Below are positions 6,300-14,526 of a stretch of DNA of 64,000 nucleotides, in pieces. The DNA lies in contig CBDFNO010000015.1 of the NCBI GenBank assembly GCA_965250265.1, forward strand, positions 434,001 to 498,000. Reading direction: 5' to 3'. Origin of the DNA: PRS1 sp965250265 (GTDB taxonomy: Bacteria; Bacteroidota; Bacteroidia; Flavobacteriales; Flavobacteriaceae). The first letter of the stretch is position 1. Each line of letters starts with the position of its first letter. Both the position numbers and the translations under genes were made by a program. Under the pieces are notes generated by a model that was given only the letters and a program-made list of their open reading frames with translations, did not search any database and had not been told where the DNA came from.

Positions 6300-7229
6300 T
6301 TAAATAAATTTTTGACGCTCTAACATATAAGTTGTCAATATTTTGTCGAAACTCTCATTTATATTTGCTTCAACATATTTAATTTTATATTGACCGCATT
6401 TTAACTTTATATTATTAAAATATATATTTACAGCTCTCTCGTAGTTCTCTTTAATATTGTCTGCATAAAGGTTAATAAACGCTCCTGTTTCTACATCAAC
6501 AAATCGTTTAGGTTTATTATCGAAATTAAAATCTAATTCTTTTTCTTTATCAAAAACATGAAATAAAATAACATCGTGTTTATTATATTTTAAATGCCTT
6601 AAAGCGTCAAAAAGTTTGGTGTCTTGGATGTCTGTTTGGAACATATCTGTAAACACAAAAATCATAGAACGCCTATGAATTTTTTCTGCTATTTGATGCA
6701 AATATTCATAAGTATTAGTAGTAATTTCCTTTGGTGTTGATACTGTTGTTTTACTTAATTTATCTAATAACATTCTATGATGTCGTTCACTGCCTTTTTC
6801 GGGAGCATAATAATCATACTTGTTACTATAAATACTTAAGCCAACTGCATCTCGTTGTTTTTTAAAAATATGCATTAAAGAAGCTGCTGCTAACGCTGAA
6901 AACCCGATTTTGTTTAAAGAAATAAGTGATAATTTATTTACTTGTGGATAATGCATCGAACTACTATTATCAATAATTAAATGACATCTCAAGTTAGTTT
7001 CTTCATCGTATCGTTTAGTAAAAAGTTTATCGGTTTTTGCAAATAGTTTCCAATCAATATGACGTGTACTTTCTCCTTGATTATAAATTTTATGTTCGGC
7101 AAATTCAGCAGAAAACCCATGAAAGGGACTTTTATGCATTCCTGCTATAAATCCTTCAACAACTTGTTTAGCAAGTAATTCAAGATTTTTAAATCCTCCT
7201 GTTTTATTGAGTTCTTGTTGTAGATCCAT
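6300..7229 (-). CDS. DUF58-domain protein
   Basis: This 309-residue protein has the DUF58 signature GESTRHIDWKLFAKTDKLF (about 52-70), followed by a von Willebrand-A-like fold with the metal-site motif IDNSSSM (about 86-92) and a later FVFTDMF strand. There is no transmembrane segment or signal peptide. DUF58 proteins usually sit in MoxR-ATPase/BatA operons, where they are thought to help assemble or activate periplasmic or membrane complexes. Here no MoxR or Bat gene is adjacent; the upstream neighbour is thioredoxin on the same strand. The start at 7229 places the usual LNKTGGFKNLELLAK opening near the N-terminus. Confidence 0.88.
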   Translation of the reverse strand: MDLQQELNKTGGFKNLELLAKQVVEGFIAGMHKSPFHGFSAEFAEHKIYNQGESTRHIDWKLFAKTDKLFTKRYDEETNLRCHLIIDNSSSMHYPQVNKLSLISLNKIGFSALAAASLMHIFKKQRDAVGLSIYSNKYDYYAPEKGSERHHRMLLDKLSKTTVSTPKEITTNTYEYLHQIAEKIHRRSMIFVFTDMFQTDIQDTKLFDALRHLKYNKHDVILFHVFDKEKELDFNFDNKPKRFVDVETGAFINLYADNIKENYERAVNIYFNNIKLKCGQYKIKYVEANINESFDKILTTYMLERQKFI

Positions 7230-7245
7230 AAAATCTCTAAACTAA

Positions 7246-7274
7246 AAAAGGTTTGCCATATTGGCAAACCTTTT
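7246..7274 (-). terminator. Intrinsic terminator after trxA
   Basis: Perfect 13-base arms (7246-7258 with 7262-7274) have a 3-base loop. On the minus strand the hairpin ends in CCTTTTTTAG. It separates thioredoxin from the DUF58 gene, so the two are probably separate transcripts. Confidence 0.8.
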
Positions 7275-7298
7275 CACATTTCTTTATTATTATACTTT

Positions 7299-7616
7299 TT
7301 ACAAAAGCGCATCTATAGCTTCAGCATATATATTTTTTGGTGCTACACCTACTTGACGCCCTACTACTTCTCCATTTTGAAATACTAAAACAGTTGGAAT
7401 ATTACGTACTCCATATTTAGCAGCAAATTCTTGATTTGCATCTACATCTACTTTACCTACAACTGCCTTTCCAGCATATTCTTCGCTAATTTGTTCAATT
7501 ACCGGTCCAACCATTCTACATGGTCCGCACCAAGCTGCCCAAAAATCTACCATTACTGGTTTATCACTTTTTAATACTTTTTCTTCAAACGTTGCATCTG
7601 TTATTTCTAATGCCAT
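7299..7616 (-). CDS. trxA: Thioredoxin
   Basis: This 105-residue thioredoxin is of normal length. The redox site is WCGPC (Cys30 and Cys33) and the cis-proline is Pro74 in RNIPT. Asp26 is in the VDFWA strand. There is no signal peptide or membrane anchor, so this is the cytoplasmic general disulfide reductase, recycled by thioredoxin reductase encoded elsewhere. It has its own terminator and a matching upstream TAATTTTG box, so it is likely monocistronic. Confidence 0.97.
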   Translation of the reverse strand: MALEITDATFEEKVLKSDKPVMVDFWAAWCGPCRMVGPVIEQISEEYAGKAVVGKVDVDANQEFAAKYGVRNIPTVLVFQNGEVVGRQVGVAPKNIYAEAIDALL

Positions 7617-7654
7617 AATATTTAGTTTTATTGTGTTCTTTACTTAATTATTTA

Positions 7655-7688
7655 CAAAATTAGTCAAAAAAAACGCTAAAGCTTACAA
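7655..7688 (-). promoter_or_regulatory. Candidate promoter of trxA
   Basis: On the minus strand TTG (7686-7688) is followed after 23 bases by TAATTTTG (7655-7662). This matches the Bacteroidota -33 TTG / -7 TAnnTTTG pattern at the long end of the spacing range. The box is 38 bases upstream of the start codon. Confidence 0.5.
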
Positions 7689-7747
7689 ACGAACTATTTG
7701 TTTTGTTTATAGTTTAATTGACCGATGTTATACTTTTTATGGTTTTG

Positions 7748-8647
7748 TTAATCAGTTATATAATCTATTATTTTTTTTGGGCCTTCAAGTATTGTTTTTA
7801 CAATTTGAAGTGTGCCATCTCCTTTTGTTGAAATTGACCATTTTATTAATGAAATTTCTTCTTTATTAATCTCAATACCTGTAATACTTCGTGGATGAAC
7901 ACAGCTACCATCGTTAAAAAAAGCAATATCTCCTGGTTTTGGAAAACGAGGTCTGTGTGTATGACCAACAATGGTTATTATGTTGTTGTTTTCTGAAATC
8001 CATTTTTTTGTTCGACGTTCTATTTTAATAAGTTCTTTATAGTTTTTTGCGGGACTTGTTGGATCTGCAATTCCCATAATTTGAAGAGGTTTCCACAACA
8101 CACGAACCATAAACCGACTCAATTTCCAAAATGAATAATTCCACCAATCTGCTTGATGTCCATGCGTTAAAAAAACTTTCTGTTTTGTTTCAGAATGTTG
8201 TAAAACAATTCCTTCATGATATTTTATATCACAAAATAATTCAACATCTTCCCCAAGTTTTTCATCAAAATAAGTTGACAAATGTTTTTTTACATAATCA
8301 GGGTTTCGATAAACCATATCGTGATTTCCCCAAATCATATGAAGCCTGTTGTTTTTGTGAAACTGTTTCAGCAATAAATACACATTTTTATGTGCATCAA
8401 AAATAGAATTAAACGATACGTTTTCCCATAACTCATCACCATCTCCAATTTCAAAATATTGAAAGCCTTCATCAAAATAATTTCTTAAGGCATGGAAATA
8501 AATATTTCTATTATTAGCAAAATCATCAGCAAAACTGTTATCGCCACGATGACAATCGCTAAATAAAATGAACTTACTTGAATCATCAAAGTCTATGATT
8601 TTAGCATTTCTATAAGCACGATCTAATCGTTTTTTTGAGGAAAACAT
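7748..8647 (-). CDS. Calcineurin-like metallophosphoesterase
   Basis: This 299-residue protein carries the five metallophosphoesterase motifs in order: SDCH (about 30-33), GDGDE (68-72), GNHD (107-110), THGH, and GHTHRP. These ligands bind a dinuclear metal centre. The GDGDE form (in place of GDxxD) and the short AFFNDGSCV strand near the C-terminus place it near UDP-2,3-diacylglucosamine-pyrophosphatase-like phosphatases, but the substrate cannot be read from the sequence. There is no signal peptide. It stands alone between trxA and the acyl-CoA dehydrogenase, all on the minus strand. Confidence 0.88.
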   Translation of the reverse strand: MFSSKKRLDRAYRNAKIIDFDDSSKFILFSDCHRGDNSFADDFANNRNIYFHALRNYFDEGFQYFEIGDGDELWENVSFNSIFDAHKNVYLLLKQFHKNNRLHMIWGNHDMVYRNPDYVKKHLSTYFDEKLGEDVELFCDIKYHEGIVLQHSETKQKVFLTHGHQADWWNYSFWKLSRFMVRVLWKPLQIMGIADPTSPAKNYKELIKIERRTKKWISENNNIITIVGHTHRPRFPKPGDIAFFNDGSCVHPRSITGIEINKEEISLIKWSISTKGDGTLQIVKTILEGPKKIIDYITD

Positions 8648-8717
8648 AAGTAAATGTACACAAAATAAAAAAGCGAGCTAAATAATAACTAGCTTTGAAT
8701 AAAATATTGAATTGATC

Positions 8718-9896
8718 TTATTTAAAAGCATTCAATCCAGTAATATCTAATCCTGTAATGAGTAAATGGATATCGTGTGTGCCTTCATAAGTAATAACAC
8801 TTTCAAGGTTCATAGAGTGACGCATAATAGAATATTCTCCTGTTATTCCCATACCTCCAAGCATTTGTCTGGCTTCTCTAGCGATGTTAATAGCCATATC
8901 TACATTGTTACGTTTTGCCATTGATATTTGAGGTGATGTTGCTTTATCTCCATTACGCAAAACACCAAGACGCCATGTTAATAATTGAGCTTTAGTGATT
9001 TCGGTAATCATTTCGGCTAATTTCTTTTGTTGTAATTGAAATGCACCAATAGGTTTACCAAACTGTATACGTTCTTTGCTATAACGTAAGGCTGTATCAT
9101 AACAATCCATCGCAGCACCAATAGCTCCCCAAGCAATACCATAACGTGCAGAATCTAAACAGCCTAATGGTGCTCCAAGACCAGATTTGTTTGGTAATAA
9201 GTTTTCTTTAGGAATTTTTACATTATCGAAAATTAATTCTCCTGTTGCAGATGCACGAAGCGACCATTTTCCATGAGTTTCTGGTGTTGTAAATCCTTCC
9301 ATACCACGTTCTACAATCAATCCATGAATACGTCCATTTTCATCTTTTGCCCAAACTACTGCAACTTCTGCAAATGGCGCATTAGATATCCACATTTTAG
9401 CTCCATTTAAAAGATAATGGTCTCCCTTATCTTTAAAATTGGTAGTCATTCCACTTGGGTTACTACCATGATCAGGTTCGGTTAAACCAAAACAGCCTAT
9501 CCATTCACCACTAGCAAGTTTTGGTAAGTATTTTTGTCGTTGCTCTTCATTCCCATATTTCCAGATAGGATACATGACTAAAGAAGATTGTACCGAAGCC
9601 GTTGAACGAATACCAGAATCACCACGCTCTAACTCTTGCATAATTAAACCATAAGAAATTTGATCTAATCCAGCTCCTCCATATTCTTCAGGAATATAAG
9701 GTCCAAAGGCTCCTATATCTGCTAATCCATTTACTATTTGGTGTGGAAATTCAGCCTTTTGAGCGTATTCTTCTATTATAGGTGAAACATCTCGCTTTAC
9801 CCATTCTCGTGCTGAATCACGCACTAATTTATGTTCTTCAGTTAAAAGCTCATCGAGGTTATAATAATCTGGAGCTTCAAATAAATCTGGTTTCAT
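8718..9896 (-). CDS. gcdH: Acyl-CoA dehydrogenase, glutaryl-CoA dehydrogenase type
   Basis: This 392-residue flavoprotein has the typical N-terminal helical domain, middle beta domain (CFGLTEPDHGSNP; KMWISNAPFA) and C-terminal helical domain (RIQFGKPIGAFQLQQ). The catalytic base Glu is about 371 in TYEGTHDIH, the glutaryl-CoA dehydrogenase position and context. The expected reaction is glutaryl-CoA to crotonyl-CoA plus CO2, passing electrons to an electron-transfer flavoprotein. It would act late in lysine degradation; a saccharopine dehydrogenase for an earlier step is at 20.2 kb. A TAAATTTG box at 9917-9924 lies 21 bases upstream of the start. Confidence 0.88.
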   Translation of the reverse strand: MKPDLFEAPDYYNLDELLTEEHKLVRDSAREWVKRDVSPIIEEYAQKAEFPHQIVNGLADIGAFGPYIPEEYGGAGLDQISYGLIMQELERGDSGIRSTASVQSSLVMYPIWKYGNEEQRQKYLPKLASGEWIGCFGLTEPDHGSNPSGMTTNFKDKGDHYLLNGAKMWISNAPFAEVAVVWAKDENGRIHGLIVERGMEGFTTPETHGKWSLRASATGELIFDNVKIPKENLLPNKSGLGAPLGCLDSARYGIAWGAIGAAMDCYDTALRYSKERIQFGKPIGAFQLQQKKLAEMITEITKAQLLTWRLGVLRNGDKATSPQISMAKRNNVDMAINIAREARQMLGGMGITGEYSIMRHSMNLESVITYEGTHDIHLLITGLDITGLNAFK

Positions 9897-10075
9897 TATA
9901 TGAATTTTTTCGTGTTCAAATTTAACGATTACTTATCAAAAGGGTAAAGATTTTTTTATAAAAGAATGGATATTATTTTTAGAATGAAATCAAAATTAGG
10001 TTATTGATATTTTAATAGTAAATTTAACTGCTACGTAGGGCTATTCCTTAATAACTAAATATTACAATTTCAAAT

Positions 10076-11383
10076 ATGGGCAAATCACCTCAAAAAATTG
10101 GATTAATAACGGCCACCTCATTAGTCATTGGCAATATGATTGGTGCTGGAATATTTCTAGTCCCAGCCACATTGGCAAGCTATGGAAGTATAAGCATACT
10201 CGGTTGGATTTTTACGGCTGCTGGAGCCCTAATTTTAGCCAAGATTTTTAGTAATATGAGTAAGATCTTTGTTAATGTAAGTGGTGGTCCTTATACCTAT
10301 TCAAGAGCTGGGTTTGGTAATTTTATAGGGTTCTTGGTTGCTTGGGGATATTGGATCTCTATTTGGGTGAGTAATGCAGCCCTGTGTATAGCAATAATTG
10401 GGGCACTTAGTGTGTTTTTCCCTATATTGGAAACCTCACCTATTCTTGCCGTTACCATTAGTTTATCTATAATCTGGTTATTGACTTGGATTAATAATCG
10501 TGGTGTTAAATCATCTGGTAAAATTCAGGTGATTACAACCGTTTTAAAATTGCTTCCTCTTGTCTTTGTTATTCTAGTTGGTGTTTTCTTTTTTGATATT
10601 GATAATTTTCCAGACTTTAATTTAACCGGAGATTCTAATTGGGTTGCCCTTTCTTCTGCTGCGGCGATTACTCTTTATGCTTTTCTTGGTATTGAAAGCG
10701 CATCTATCCCCGCAGAAAATATCGATAACCCAGAAAAGACAATACCAAAAGCGACTATGCTCGGTACGGTAATAACAACTTGCGTTTATATTTTTGGTAC
10801 CGTTGTGTTATTCGGCGTGTTACCAATAGATGTTTTAAAGGACTCACCTGCACCATTTGCTGAAGCTGGAAAAATTATAGGTGGTGATTATGCCGGTTAT
10901 TTTGTTGCTGCAGGAGCTGCTGTTGCGGCTATTGGATGTTTAAATGGTTGGATATTGTTGTCTGGGCAATTGCCTATGGCTACAGCTAAAGACAATATGT
11001 TCCCTCGTATTTTTAAGCGCGAAAATAAAAATGGAGTACCCTATTTAGGTGTGCTTATAGGAAGTGTATTAACATCGGCTCTGCTGTTAATGAATTTGAC
11101 AGATGGTTTGATTGAACAGTTTACATTTATTGTCAATTTAACGGTATTAACTATGTTGATTCCATATCTTTTTGTAGCAGCAGCTTATGTTATTGTTCTA
11201 ATTGATAAAAAGCGTCATTTTAATAATGCCATTAAAACCTTTGCTCTTGGCACTTTGGGATTTGCTTATTCAGTTTGGGCTATTTTTGGGACAGGATCTG
11301 ATACTGTTTTTTATGGGTTTTTATTATTACTAGCAGGAATACCATTTTATGTCTTAATGCAATGGCATAAACGTGAAAAATAA
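10076..11383 (+). CDS. APC-family amino-acid permease (arginine/agmatine-type)
   Basis: This 435-residue protein has about 12 transmembrane helices. The first carries IGNMIGAGIFLVPA, the substrate-binding loop typical of the basic-amino-acid antiporter branch (AdiC/ArcD-like), and GGPYTYSRAGFG follows. The next gene starts at the base after the stop codon and encodes an amidino-group hydrolase. The natural inference is uptake of arginine, a methylarginine or citrulline, or export of the product. The exact substrate is not decidable from sequence. The gene is divergent from the acyl-CoA dehydrogenase, with a 179-base gap. Confidence 0.88.
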   Translation: MGKSPQKIGLITATSLVIGNMIGAGIFLVPATLASYGSISILGWIFTAAGALILAKIFSNMSKIFVNVSGGPYTYSRAGFGNFIGFLVAWGYWISIWVSNAALCIAIIGALSVFFPILETSPILAVTISLSIIWLLTWINNRGVKSSGKIQVITTVLKLLPLVFVILVGVFFFDIDNFPDFNLTGDSNWVALSSAAAITLYAFLGIESASIPAENIDNPEKTIPKATMLGTVITTCVYIFGTVVLFGVLPIDVLKDSPAPFAEAGKIIGGDYAGYFVAAGAAVAAIGCLNGWILLSGQLPMATAKDNMFPRIFKRENKNGVPYLGVLIGSVLTSALLLMNLTDGLIEQFTFIVNLTVLTMLIPYLFVAAAYVIVLIDKKRHFNNAIKTFALGTLGFAYSVWAIFGTGSDTVFYGFLLLLAGIPFYVLMQWHKREK

Positions 11384-12256
11384 ATGAAGACTACTTATCA
11401 TTCAGAATATTTAAAATTACAATCAGTTTTTATTAAACCTGTAAAAAATGCTTTTGTATCAGAAATTTATTTGAAAGAACAATGGCGTGACTTAAACTAT
11501 TTATCCTGTCCTAATTTTGATTCGGCTATAGATGAATACAAAAATTTTATAGGGACTTTAGGAGAAACTGAAATCAATTATTTCCCATTTGATGATACAG
11601 TTACAATTGATTCCATTTACTGCCGAGATGCTTCTATTGCTACAAACTTTGGAATGATACTTTGCAATATGGGGAAATCTGTAAGAATAAATGAACCAAA
11701 ATCTCAAAAGCAAATCTTTATTGAAAACAACATACCGATTCTTGGAGAAATAAAAGCTCCTGGAACACTAGAAGGTGGCGACGTGGCATGGCTTGATGAA
11801 AAAACTCTGGCTGTAGGTTTTACATACAGGACTAACGAAGATGGTATTCGTCAACTAGAAGAGTTATTAGAACCAAAAGGCATTGAAATTATAGTTGCTG
11901 AATTACCGCATTATAAAGGACAAAATGATGTGTTTCATCTTATGTCTATTTTAAGTCCAGTTGATAAAGATTTGGCAGTTATTTACTCTCCATTAATGCC
12001 AATTAAATTTAGAAATACACTTATTGAAAGAGGCTTTAAATTTATTGAAGTTCCAGATGAAGAATTTGAATCAATGGGTTGTAATGTATTGGCAATTGCA
12101 CCAAGACAATGCATCATGGTAGCTGGAAACCCCCAAACAAAAGCAATGTTAGAAAAAGCAGGATGTAAAGTTAACACATATAAAGGTACTGAAATTAGTG
12201 TTAAAGGAGGCGGAGGTCCAACCTGTTTAACACGACCATTGTTACGATCGTATTAA
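11384..12256 (+). CDS. Amidino-hydrolase of the arginine deiminase/DDAH superfamily
   Basis: This 290-residue protein has the pentein-fold catalytic residues: RDAS (81-84), EGGDV (130-134), HLMS His about 185, and the nucleophile Cys about 281 in GGGGPTCLTRPLL at the C-terminus. It is the short, single-domain form, nearer to dimethylargininase and citrulline hydrolase relatives than to long arginine deiminases. Likely reactions are hydrolysis of the guanidino or ureido group of arginine, methylarginine or citrulline. It abuts the upstream permease with zero spacing, so the pair is one operon. The specific substrate is unresolved. It converges directly on trmN6 with no visible terminator between them. 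Confidence 0.82.
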   Translation: MKTTYHSEYLKLQSVFIKPVKNAFVSEIYLKEQWRDLNYLSCPNFDSAIDEYKNFIGTLGETEINYFPFDDTVTIDSIYCRDASIATNFGMILCNMGKSVRINEPKSQKQIFIENNIPILGEIKAPGTLEGGDVAWLDEKTLAVGFTYRTNEDGIRQLEELLEPKGIEIIVAELPHYKGQNDVFHLMSILSPVDKDLAVIYSPLMPIKFRNTLIERGFKFIEVPDEEFESMGCNVLAIAPRQCIMVAGNPQTKAMLEKAGCKVNTYKGTEISVKGGGGPTCLTRPLLRSY

Positions 12257-12973
12257 TTACATTTTCAAATAGAAATCTTTAGTAAGATTAATATAGTCTT
12301 GAGTATATTGATGTCTTGATGTTTCAATTGTTAATTCTTCAGTTTTTACTTTTTGCTCTTTGAATGAAAACTCTATCAAACTTCGTTTGATTGTTGAAGT
12401 GGAGTTCCCTTTTACTCTTAAAATGGGATTAGGAAATAAATTAACATCTGAAGCTAGCGCAATAAATTTTTCCTCTTCTTTAAAAGGAATAACTACTGAA
12501 AATCTTCCGTCATCCGATAATAATTTTGAAACACTTTCAATTAAATGCTCAAAAGGCATAGCCTCACTAAATCTAGCTAAATCTCTTTGCTTGTTTTGGC
12601 TCTTAAAGTCATCAGAATAGAAAGGAGGATTTGAAATTATGAGATCATACTTTTCATCAGCCTCATTAGCAAATTCTTCTAATGAAGTGTGATAGCAGAA
12701 CAATCTATCGCTCCAAGGTGAATTTTCAAAATTATCTACACATTGTTCGTAGGCATTATCATCAATTTCGATAGCATCAATAATTTCAGATGAACTTCTT
12801 TGAGCCAACATCAAAGATATAACTCCAGTTCCAGCTCCAATATCTAATACAGAATTTGGATTATTATCTATACTTGCCCAAGCACCAAGTAAGACACCAT
12901 CTGTGCCAATCTTCATAGCACATTTGTCCTGATTTATAGTGAATTGTTTAAACTTAAACTGCTGATTAGACAT
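12257..12973 (-). CDS. trmN6: tRNA1(Val) (adenine37-N6)-methyltransferase-like
   Basis: This 238-residue class I SAM methyltransferase has motif I VLDIGAGTG (42-50), acidic post-I IEIDD, and catalytic NPPFY (115-119), which marks N6-adenine or exocyclic-amine methylation. The opening FKFKQFTINQDKCAMKIGTDGVLLGAW is the YfiC/TrmN6 hallmark. It modifies A37 of tRNA1(Val) in E. coli. It is 2 bases after rimM on the same strand, so the two are probably co-transcribed, an arrangement that couples translation genes. Confidence 0.9.
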   Translation of the reverse strand: MSNQQFKFKQFTINQDKCAMKIGTDGVLLGAWASIDNNPNSVLDIGAGTGVISLMLAQRSSSEIIDAIEIDDNAYEQCVDNFENSPWSDRLFCYHTSLEEFANEADEKYDLIISNPPFYSDDFKSQNKQRDLARFSEAMPFEHLIESVSKLLSDDGRFSVVIPFKEEEKFIALASDVNLFPNPILRVKGNSTSTIKRSLIEFSFKEQKVKTEELTIETSRHQYTQDYINLTKDFYLKM

Positions 12974-12975
12974 TA

Positions 12976-13500
12976 CTATAAGTATAAATCTATGAGTCCC
13001 TCTGGAGTTTCAACAACAATCGTTTTGTTCTCTCTGTTTACTTCTTTTATAAATTCATCATTGAGTGGAATTAATATTTCAATGCCGTCTCTATCAATTT
13101 CGAACAAGGCTTGAGAGGTTGAATCGTTAATGCCTTTAATAATTCCAACATTACCAAAATTTATGTCTTTAACAGTAAAACCTATAACTTCATGAAAATA
13201 GAATTTATTACCTTTTAGTTTGGGTAGCAACTCAAGAGGAAGATATAATTCGCTTTTCAGGATAGCATTTGCATCTTCTTCGGTAGTAACATCTTCAAAT
13301 TTAATTCGCAGTAATAGGGATTTATGTAATTGAGATCGCTCGATAAAAAAAGGGATTAAGTTATTTCTAAGTTCAATAAAAACAGTGTCCAGATTTTTAT
13401 AAATATCTGGCTGGTCCGTATCTAATTTTACAAGCACTTCACCTTTAAAACTGTATTTCTTTACAATTTTACCTAGATAGAAACAATCTTCAATTTTCAT
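12976..13500 (-). CDS. rimM: Ribosome maturation factor RimM
   Basis: This 174-residue protein has the N-terminal RimM beta-barrel (about 5-90, opening CFYLGKIVKKYSFKGEVLVK) and a C-terminal PRC-barrel (about 100-172, with PLNDEFIKEVN). It binds S19 and helps 30S head maturation. Its normal neighbour rpsP lies 155 bases upstream on the same strand; the terminator between them suggests at least partly separate transcription. TrmN6 follows 2 bases later. Confidence 0.94.
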   Translation of the reverse strand: MKIEDCFYLGKIVKKYSFKGEVLVKLDTDQPDIYKNLDTVFIELRNNLIPFFIERSQLHKSLLLRIKFEDVTTEEDANAILKSELYLPLELLPKLKGNKFYFHEVIGFTVKDINFGNVGIIKGINDSTSQALFEIDRDGIEILIPLNDEFIKEVNRENKTIVVETPEGLIDLYL

Positions 13501-13605
13501 GTGTCTAAATTTATTGATTTTTAAAGGTCACATGCAGTTCGCTATTTGTCGTTGCCTTGGGTAATAAACATTTTAACATGCTCGTTTCATAGATATAAAA
13601 ATAAA

Positions 13606-13633
13606 AAACTCCGATAAATAAATATCGGAGTTT
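13606..13633 (-). terminator. Intrinsic terminator after rpsP
   Basis: The 11-base arms 13606-13616 and 13623-13633 (AAACTCCGATA with TATCGGAGTTT) have a 6-base loop, and on the minus strand a T-run follows. It lies 22 bases after the rpsP stop. Confidence 0.8.
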
Positions 13634-13655
13634 AAAAGTATAAAAAATAATTATT

Positions 13656-14327
13656 TTATTCTTCTTCGTTTGAAGCTTTTACTTCTTCAACAGCCTGTTC
13701 TGTTTTTGTTTCTTCAGAAACTGTTTCTTCTGTAACTTCAACTTCTTCCGTTGAAACTTCTGTTTCAGCTGTTTCTTCTGCTGCTACAACTTCTTCAGTT
13801 GAAACTTCTGTTTCAGCTGATTCTTCTGTTGCTGCAACTTCTTCAGTTGAAGCTTCTGCATCTTCAGTAACTTCTTCTTCCACAACCACTGGAGCTGTTC
13901 TTGCTTCATTTACTGCTTTTTCAGCTTCTAATGCTTTAGATGCTGCATCTGCTTTAGCTTTTACTAAACCATCCACTTTTGCATCTACTTTAGCTGCTTT
14001 TTCGTCTAACCAAGCTTGAAATTTCTTTTCAGCTTCTTCTTCAGTTAAAGCTCCTTTTTTAACTCCTCCAGCCAAGTGTTTTTTTAACATAACACCTTTA
14101 TAAGATAAAATTGCTCTTGCAGTATCTGTTGGTTGAGCTCCATTTTGAAGCCATTTTACAGCACCATCTAAATTTAAATCTATAATTGCTGGGTTTTTGT
14201 TTGGATCATAAACACCTAATTTTTCAAGGTATTTACCATCTCTTTTTGATCTTGCATCTGCTGCAACAATCCAGTAAAAAGGTTTTCCTTTTTTACCGTG
14301 TCTTTGTAATCTTATTTTAACTGGCAT
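13656..14327 (-). CDS. rpsP: 30S ribosomal protein S16 with long acidic tail
   Basis: Residues 1-80 are canonical S16 (MPVKIRLQRHGKKGKPFYWI; YDPNKNPA). The family is normally about 80-90 residues, but this protein is 223. Residues 90-142 form an Ala/Lys/Glu-rich predicted helix. Residues 143-223 are almost entirely Glu, Thr, Val, Ala and Ser and include a 16-residue unit repeated three times (about 160-207, STEEVAATEESAETEV and variants). Extended S16 proteins are common in Bacteroidota; the tail is presumably surface-exposed on the 30S subunit and disordered. The tail role is unknown. It has a well-placed promoter and its own terminator. Confidence 0.96.
   Translation of the reverse strand: MPVKIRLQRHGKKGKPFYWIVAADARSKRDGKYLEKLGVYDPNKNPAIIDLNLDGAVKWLQNGAQPTDTARAILSYKGVMLKKHLAGGVKKGALTEEEAEKKFQAWLDEKAAKVDAKVDGLVKAKADAASKALEAEKAVNEARTAPVVVEEEVTEDAEASTEEVAATEESAETEVSTEEVVAAEETAETEVSTEEVEVTEETVSEETKTEQAVEEVKASNEEE
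13707..13850 (-). repeat. Three 48-base tandem repeats in the rpsP tail
   Basis: The repeats encode residues about 160-175, 176-191 and 192-207, each beginning STEEV. The first two differ at only a few positions and the third is more diverged. They suggest recent in-frame duplication and a site for length variation between strains. Confidence 0.75.
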
Positions 14328-14341
14328 ATAAATTAATTAGT

Positions 14342-14402
14342 GAGGTTCTCGACCTCGATTATTAATGAGAGCGCAAAGATACTATATTTTTCTAATTCCC
14401 AA
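14342..14402 (-). promoter_or_regulatory. rpsP promoter and leader hairpin
   Basis: On the minus strand TTG (14400-14402), 18 bases, then TATCTTTG (14374-14381) is a near-ideal Bacteroidota promoter. The leader of about 40 bases would contain the small hairpin GAGGT-CGAGA-ACCTC (14342-14356), which ends 14 bases before the start codon. It could tune translation of S16; that is inference. Confidence 0.65.
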
Positions 14403-14526
14403 ATATAAGTTTCACTTTTTTAATATGAACCGAATTTTAACACAAAGTGTTCATAAGTTTGATACACAAATCATGATAATTATTCTTAATTTTAACGTTC
14501 TTATTTTTATCGAATAAAACGCCTTT

